Shown here: one piece after another, positions 59,848-64,000 of the stretch
Position numbering within the stretch: position 1 is the stretch's first letter
How the letters are laid out: the number at the start of each line of letters is the position of its first letter
Assembly: GCF_048984525.1 (NCBI RefSeq)
Contig: NZ_JBMGJC010000007.1
Span: 178,414 to 242,413, forward strand
Length of the DNA stretch: 64,000 nucleotides
DNA from: Syntrophopropionicum propionicicum_A
GTDB taxonomy: Bacteria > Bacillota > Desulfotomaculia > Desulfotomaculales > Pelotomaculaceae
Reading direction: 5' to 3'
Program-made: the position numbers and the translations under genes
The notes under the pieces: generated by a model
What the model was told of the DNA's origin: nothing
What the model saw: only the letters and a program-made list of their open reading frames with translations
The model's database searches: none

Positions 59848-61233
59848 CTAAACCCTTGACATCAATACCACCGTCTCCACATGGCGGGTCCAGGGGAACA
59901 TGTCCACCGGCTGCACCTCCAGCGTCCGGTAACCCATGGCTGTCAGGTAGCCGAGATCCCGGGCCAGTGTGCCGGGGTCACAGGAGACATAAATCACACG
60001 CGGAGGCCACATTTCCACCACCGCGCCCAGCGCTTCCCGGCCGCAGCCGGCGCGGGGCGGGTCCAGCACCACCACGTCCGGGCGCAGACCCAGGGCGGCG
60101 AGTTCGGGAAGGCGCTTTTCTACTTCCCCCGTGTAAAATTCAACATTGCTTATTTTATTTAAATCCGCGTTACCGCGGGCGTCCTCTACCGCCTGGGAAA
60201 CCACCTCCAGGCCATACACTGTTTTAGCCTGCCCGGCTAAGAACAGGGCGATCGTGCCGACACCGCTGAAGGCGTCCACCACCGTCTCCGACCCGGTCAA
60301 CCCCGCGTATGACAGCACCTTTTCATACAGCACCAGCGTCTGGGCCGGGTTGACCTGGTAGAAAGAAGAAGGTGAAATCCGGAACTTGAGCCCACCCAAA
60401 TGGTCCACTATGTAATCCCGCCCGGCCAGGGTGTCGTTATGCCTTCCTAAAACCGCCCCGGAGGGGTTGTTATTGATATTGCGCACCACGGAGGCAAGCC
60501 CGGGATAACCGGACATGAGCTCACCGGCAAAATCTTTTCCCTCCGGCCACCGATCGCTCCCGGTCACCAGCACGGCCATTATTTCGCCGCTGGCAAAAGC
60601 TTTGCGCAGGACAACATGGCGGAAAAATGCGCCCTGCCTGACGCCGGCATAGCCGCTGTATTTACTCAGAAGCTTATTAATCAACGCCGCGGCCCCGTTT
60701 AAATCCCTGTCCACCAGCAGGCAGCCCGCGTCTGCGCCTTCGTTTTCTTTGAAAAAACCAGTCAGCTTGCGGGTGCCTTCCTCGTAGTAGCCTAGCAAAT
60801 AACCACCATCACCCTGCCGCACGTGAAAGACGGCCTTGTTGCGGTAGTGCCAGGGGCAATCCATGCCAATAGTATCCAGGACTTTAATATCATCCAGCCC
60901 GGCCAGGCGGGCCAGGCTGTCCCTGACCAGCGTTGTTTTCAGCCTCAGCTGCTCAGCGTAGTCAACGTGCTGCAGCTGGCAGCCGCCGCAAGCGCGGTAA
61001 TTGGCGCAGGCTGGCTGACACCGTCCGGGAGACTGCTCTATGACTTCCAGCAGCCTGCCGCGGGCGTAATTCCGTTTTATATGCGCGATCTCAACCAAGA
61101 CCGTATCCCCGGGCGCTGTGCCGGGAACAAATACGGCCATCCCGCCGTGCCGCCCCACTCCCTCGCCGGCGTGGGTAAGCCCGTTTATCTTCAGTTTGAC
61201 CTTATCCAACCTTTGCAAAACACGGTGCTCCAT
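59848..61233 (-). CDS. 23S rRNA (uracil-5-)-methyltransferase (RlmD/TrmA family)
   Basis: S-adenosylmethionine-dependent methyltransferase that makes m5U in 23S rRNA. 461 residues. TRAM domain at about 11-65, an Fe-S set (Cys72? Cys76, Cys82, Cys85: CANYRACGGCQLQH), SAM-binding DAFSGVGTIAL, catalytic VVLDPPRAGC and nucleophile Cys in YVSCDPGTLARDL with EVQPVDMFPWTRHVETV after it. Family members target U1939 (RlmD) or U747/U1939 (RlmCD); the specificity cannot be read from sequence. The start ATG follows GGCGGAA. A single gene. Confidence 0.93.
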   Translation of the reverse strand: MEHRVLQRLDKVKLKINGLTHAGEGVGRHGGMAVFVPGTAPGDTVLVEIAHIKRNYARGRLLEVIEQSPGRCQPACANYRACGGCQLQHVDYAEQLRLKTTLVRDSLARLAGLDDIKVLDTIGMDCPWHYRNKAVFHVRQGDGGYLLGYYEEGTRKLTGFFKENEGADAGCLLVDRDLNGAAALINKLLSKYSGYAGVRQGAFFRHVVLRKAFASGEIMAVLVTGSDRWPEGKDFAGELMSGYPGLASVVRNINNNPSGAVLGRHNDTLAGRDYIVDHLGGLKFRISPSSFYQVNPAQTLVLYEKVLSYAGLTGSETVVDAFSGVGTIALFLAGQAKTVYGLEVVSQAVEDARGNADLNKISNVEFYTGEVEKRLPELAALGLRPDVVVLDPPRAGCGREALGAVVEMWPPRVIYVSCDPGTLARDLGYLTAMGYRTLEVQPVDMFPWTRHVETVVLMSRV

Positions 61234-61362
61234 TTGCGATTCCGCCTGCCTGCATATTTATGAAATACAGTTTCCTCACTCTACAGTACCATAAACATCT
61301 TTTTTAATAAAACTGAACCATATTGAACTCAATATTTTTTTTGTATTTTATTTTACCTCATT

Positions 61363-61391
61363 CGTGTCAAGGGGACGGTTCTCTTGACACG
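61363..61391. repeat. GTGTCAAGGGGACGG palindromic element followed by T run
   Basis: A complete 29-base unit identical to the one at 21018-21046, starting CGTGTCAAG and ending CTTGACACG, then TTTTT. With its inverted arms it could work as a terminator. Confidence 0.85.
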
Positions 61392-61431
61392 TTTTTCCGT
61401 TCGTTGCCTGTAACGGCGATAAATAACAATA

Positions 61432-61463
61432 AGACATCCTTTTGTTAAGCAAAAAGAATGTCT
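61432..61463 (-). terminator. Hairpin after the GNAT gene
   Basis: AGACAT pairs with ATGTCT around an inner TTTG/CAAA pairing. On the minus strand it is followed by TATTGTTATT. It lies about 136 bases past the stop at 61599, in a 365-base gap that otherwise holds only the repeat at 61363. Confidence 0.5.
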
Positions 61464-61598
61464 CTTATGTTTACATTAACTCGGTCAACTGATTAACTAT
61501 TATCAGGGGGACGGGGTTGTCTGAGAACATACTCAACTATTCCTTGCAGACGTCTGCCCAATCTTTAAAAGCCGAATGCGCTCTAATTCCTCTTGAAT

Positions 61599-62039
61599 TT
61601 ATGTATCTATTCTTTTCATGTCTGTCAGGGCTTTGTTTCTGTAAGTTAAATCCTTTCTTACGCTGAAACCTTTGTGTTCCCAAAATTTATTGCCTGCCTC
61701 ATTCGAATTAAAAACAACAAGCGCAACTTTGTGGATACTTTCGGATTTTAAAGCTTTTAATGCATTGTCAACCAGCAGGGAGCCAATGCCTTCGTTTCTG
61801 TTTGCGATAGAAACTGCTGTGTGATGAATATAACCACGTCGACCATCATGACCGGACAATATAACCCCTACGATTTTACCAGATATTATCGCAACAAAAC
61901 ATGTATTTGGGTTTCTCTTCAGATATTGATCAATGCCTGTTTTCGAATCATCTATGTCATTCAGGCCCATTCCGGGAGTTGACATCCATAACTTATATAT
62001 TTCTTCATAATCATTAATAGACAATTTCCTTATTTCCAT
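61599..62039 (-). CDS. GNAT-family N-acetyltransferase
   Basis: A 146-residue acetyl-CoA-dependent acyltransferase. Motif A is seen as IHHTAVSIANRNEGIGSLLVDNALKAL (acetyl-CoA loop N-x-G-I-G) and motif B as KVALVVFNSNEAGNKFWEHKGF. The N-terminal substrate region is 50 residues. The acceptor is not identifiable. GGGAGGAAACTTT precedes the ATG. Confidence 0.92.
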   Translation of the reverse strand: MEIRKLSINDYEEIYKLWMSTPGMGLNDIDDSKTGIDQYLKRNPNTCFVAIISGKIVGVILSGHDGRRGYIHHTAVSIANRNEGIGSLLVDNALKALKSESIHKVALVVFNSNEAGNKFWEHKGFSVRKDLTYRNKALTDMKRIDT

Positions 62040-62196
62040 AAAGTTTCCTCCCTTTACAAATACAATTAAGACGTACTATCTCGTATTTGTCTAAACAAGT
62101 TCGCTCTGAGTTTATAATCCTAATCCCGACATTAATATAACGCACTCCATAGAGAAAGATAGGCTCATCTTGATGTCTGGTCCGAATTTTTCCTGG

Positions 62197-62578
62197 TCAT
62201 AAATTTTTTCGCATAATGAAATCCGTTTGTTCTTCTTCTCCCATGAAAAAAGAATGCGTTCCAATAGCATAAAACCCATTATTTTCATAAAACCGAATGG
62301 CCTTTTTATTCTTTTCCCATACGCCAAGCCAAACGTATGACTTTTTTTGCATGTTTGCTATAATAACTGCTTTTTCCATTAGAATCCCGCCAAATCCTTC
62401 GCCCTGAAAATCCTTTGCCACATAAAATCTTTCAATTTCCAATGCTTGTCCGTCATTTATATCTGTTTGTGCTGGAGCGTTATTTAGTTTTAAATAGCCA
62501 GCCAATTCTCCGTCAGCATAAAGAAAATAAAAAAGAGAATTAATATTTAACTCAACTTTCTCAGATAGATAATAGCCC
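62197..62578 (-). pseudogene. GNAT (PaiA-like) acetyltransferase gene interrupted by an IS4-type element
   Basis: The frame YLSEKVELNINSLFYFLYAD, then GELAGYLKLN...IERFYVAKDFQGEGFGGILMEKA...YVWLGVWEKNKKAIRFYENNGF matches the C-terminal two thirds of PaiA-like polyamine acetyltransferases. It is broken at a TAG at 62576-62578, where the transposon-side sequence (GCCTTGATACAACTGG) begins. The missing first part would be on the other side of the insertion, outside the window. Confidence 0.8.
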
Positions 62579-64000
62579 TAAAGCCTTGATACAACTGGAT
62601 TATTTCAACTAAAATCAACAGAAAAACAACAAAAGACACCCTCGTTTTGGTAAAATAGAATTGACGAAAAACCATCAAACCAAGACGAAAGGATGTCTTT
62701 ATGAACTCTATTTTACCAGAACAATATGCAATTGAAAAACAGTTTAACTCCCGTGTAGATAATTTTTTATCAAAGTATGAAATTGGAAGAACATTACGCT
62801 GCTCCAATTTTCAAAAAGAAAAGGGCTTTGACTGTCTTGATATTTTCAAGTTCATATTCCTGCTTGTCTTTAACGGCAAAAACCTTTATCGCACCCTGCA
62901 GTCTGAAGCCGAACCGGGAAGACCGGAAAAGGACACGATTTATCGCTTCTTGAATTCGTTCCGATACAATTGGCGAAAATTCCTGCTCATCCTAAGTTCA
63001 ACTATTATTAGAGAAACCATTGAGCCGCTATCTTCACGCAACTGGAAGAATGTACTTATTCTCGATGACTCTCTATACAGCCGTAACAGAAGTAAGGCTG
63101 TTGAACTGCTGGCCAGGGTAAAAGACCATGTCGAGAACAGATATGTCCGTGGATTTCGTATGCTTACCCTGGGTTGGTCGGACGGCAATACTTTTCTGCC
63201 GGTTGCTTTCTCCCTGCTCAGTTCAGAGAAAGAGCGCAACCGGCTCTGTGGAATTGACCAACGTATCGACAAGCGCGCCAACGGCTACAAAAGAAGGATG
63301 GAAAGCGTCAGAAAGTCTACCGAGGTAATGTTTGACCTCTTAAGCCAGGCTCAGGAATACGGTGTTCAGGCCAGATATCTTCTTTTCGATAGCTGGTTTG
63401 CCTTTCCGTCCATTATCTGCAAGGTTCGTGAGCATCGCCTCCATGTGATATGCATGCTTAAATCGATGAAAAGGGTCCTGTATACCTATAAAGGGGAAAA
63501 GATGACTCTCGACACCCTTTACAAAGAACTACTCAAAAAACCCGGCAGAGCTAAAGTCTTAGCAAATGCCCTGGTGCAAATTATGGATTCTGAAGGCAAC
63601 CCGGTACCGGTACGGATCTTGTTCGTCCGTGACCGCGGCAGATCTAAAAAATGGCTGGCCTTGCTCTCAACTGACTTAGAGTTGACCGATGAAGAAATCA
63701 TCCAGACTTACGGAAAACGCTGGGATATCGAAGTGTTCTTTAAAACCACCAAATCCTTTTTAAACCTGGCCAAGGAATTCCAGGGGAGATCCTATGACAG
63801 TATGCTGGCCCATACCACGGTCGTTTTCTGCCGTTACCTCATGCTTGCCCTGGAAAACCGGGAGAGCAAGGACTATAATGCTCCCCTTGTAAAGAACACG
63901 GATTTAAAAATTTAAGTTTTCTCCTTCCCGTGTTAGTTTGTTGGTAAATATCAAGCAGCTTCATTGAGCTTGCTTTTGAGGTAGTAGTCAACTGGGCAGG
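62579..64000 (+). mobile_element. IS4-family insertion sequence (right end outside window)
   Basis: The left boundary is near 62579, next to the broken GNAT frame. A 404-codon transposase gene occupies 62701-63915. No target-site duplication or right inverted repeat can be shown, because the window ends before them. Similar sequence (GCCTTGATATAACTG) occurs near 33473, possibly an old end of the same element. Confidence 0.75.
62701..63915 (+). CDS. IS4-family DDE transposase
   Basis: A 404-residue transposase. DDE carboxylates: Asp in VLILDDSLYSR, Asp in YLLFDSWFAF, and Glu in the Y-(2)-R-(3)-E-(6)-K signature YGKRWDIEVFFKTTK. An N-terminal DNA-binding region precedes (about 1-100). It sits in an insertion that disrupts the GNAT gene; the ATG directly follows a short leader from 62579. 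The reading frame is intact, so the element may be active. Confidence 0.95.
   Translation: MNSILPEQYAIEKQFNSRVDNFLSKYEIGRTLRCSNFQKEKGFDCLDIFKFIFLLVFNGKNLYRTLQSEAEPGRPEKDTIYRFLNSFRYNWRKFLLILSSTIIRETIEPLSSRNWKNVLILDDSLYSRNRSKAVELLARVKDHVENRYVRGFRMLTLGWSDGNTFLPVAFSLLSSEKERNRLCGIDQRIDKRANGYKRRMESVRKSTEVMFDLLSQAQEYGVQARYLLFDSWFAFPSIICKVREHRLHVICMLKSMKRVLYTYKGEKMTLDTLYKELLKKPGRAKVLANALVQIMDSEGNPVPVRILFVRDRGRSKKWLALLSTDLELTDEEIIQTYGKRWDIEVFFKTTKSFLNLAKEFQGRSYDSMLAHTTVVFCRYLMLALENRESKDYNAPLVKNTDLKI

Noticed and set aside
59702..59850. Possible cytosine methyltransferase end (YSILGNAM) on the minus strand
   Set aside because: Only a short motif fits and stops interrupt the frame; no reliable alignment by eye.

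Overview
The window looks like chromosome from an anaerobic Gram-positive Firmicute of class Clostridia, most probably a Peptococcaceae-type organism (Pelotomaculum/Desulfotomaculum relatives). The pointers are strong AGGAGG-type ribosome sites with many TTG/GTG starts, an SLH-anchored surface protein, a c-di-GMP-I riboswitch, large MalT-like LuxR regulators, hemerythrin, Mrp and LUD-type redox proteins, and intergenic palindromic repeat families. The genus is an inference. No rRNA, tRNA or CRISPR array was seen.

Layout. 1-3.3 kb: an aminotransferase start running off the edge, an O6-alkylguanine repair methyltransferase, a PAS histidine kinase and an Mrp-type ATPase. 3.4-12 kb: a secreted repeat protein behind a c-di-GMP-I riboswitch, two MalT-like LuxR regulators and a DUF2442 protein. 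12.1-13.4 kb: a compact GIY-YIG/DUF2087/DUF6530-like cassette behind an array of TTACTAA operator half-sites. 13.5-19.4 kb: an exported (alpha/alpha)-barrel protein, an MFS transporter, an XRE repressor with a small membrane protein, and cardiolipin synthase. 19.4-24.3 kb: a PurF paralogue without its catalytic Cys, an ECF sigma/anti-sigma pair, an ArsR-type regulator operon, a 48-residue membrane protein and a PurF 3' relic. 24.3-28.2 kb: an amino-acid ABC operon containing acetolactate decarboxylase and an ATPase with an extra C-terminal domain.

28-45 kb is a patchwork of mostly single genes: a GH18 relic, a YkvA-like protein, an AraC/GyrI regulator, a MoxR/DUF2201 operon, cupin, hemerythrin, a GMP synthase with a shrunken amidotransferase domain, an Fpg/Nei glycosylase lacking the N-terminal Pro, DUF3795, PhnB-like, alpha/beta hydrolase, PadR-DUF4180, a second amino-acid ABC operon, a flavin/ferredoxin protein, a UvrA relic and a LUD protein. 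Palindromic repeats separate many of these genes. 45-51.6 kb: an SLH surface protein, DUF2442 and another MalT-like regulator, echoing the 3.4-12 kb locus. 51.8-64 kb: aminotransferase, MoaE-like protein, katG (composition suggests transfer), Imm5-like protein, PadR plus two DUF1048 genes, an Arr-type ADP-ribosyltransferase with a TPR-like N-terminus, an RlmD/TrmA-family methyltransferase, and an IS4-family element that cuts a GNAT gene.

How it fits together. The recurring theme is surface proteins sited with MalT-like regulators and DUF2442 proteins, one of them under c-di-GMP control, which suggests switching of adhesion or the cell envelope. A second theme is repeat elements that sit exactly at gene ends and sometimes supply the stop codon. 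A third is three enzymes that have lost the residue or domain normally used for catalysis at the N-terminus (PurF-like, GuaA-like, Fpg/Nei-like).
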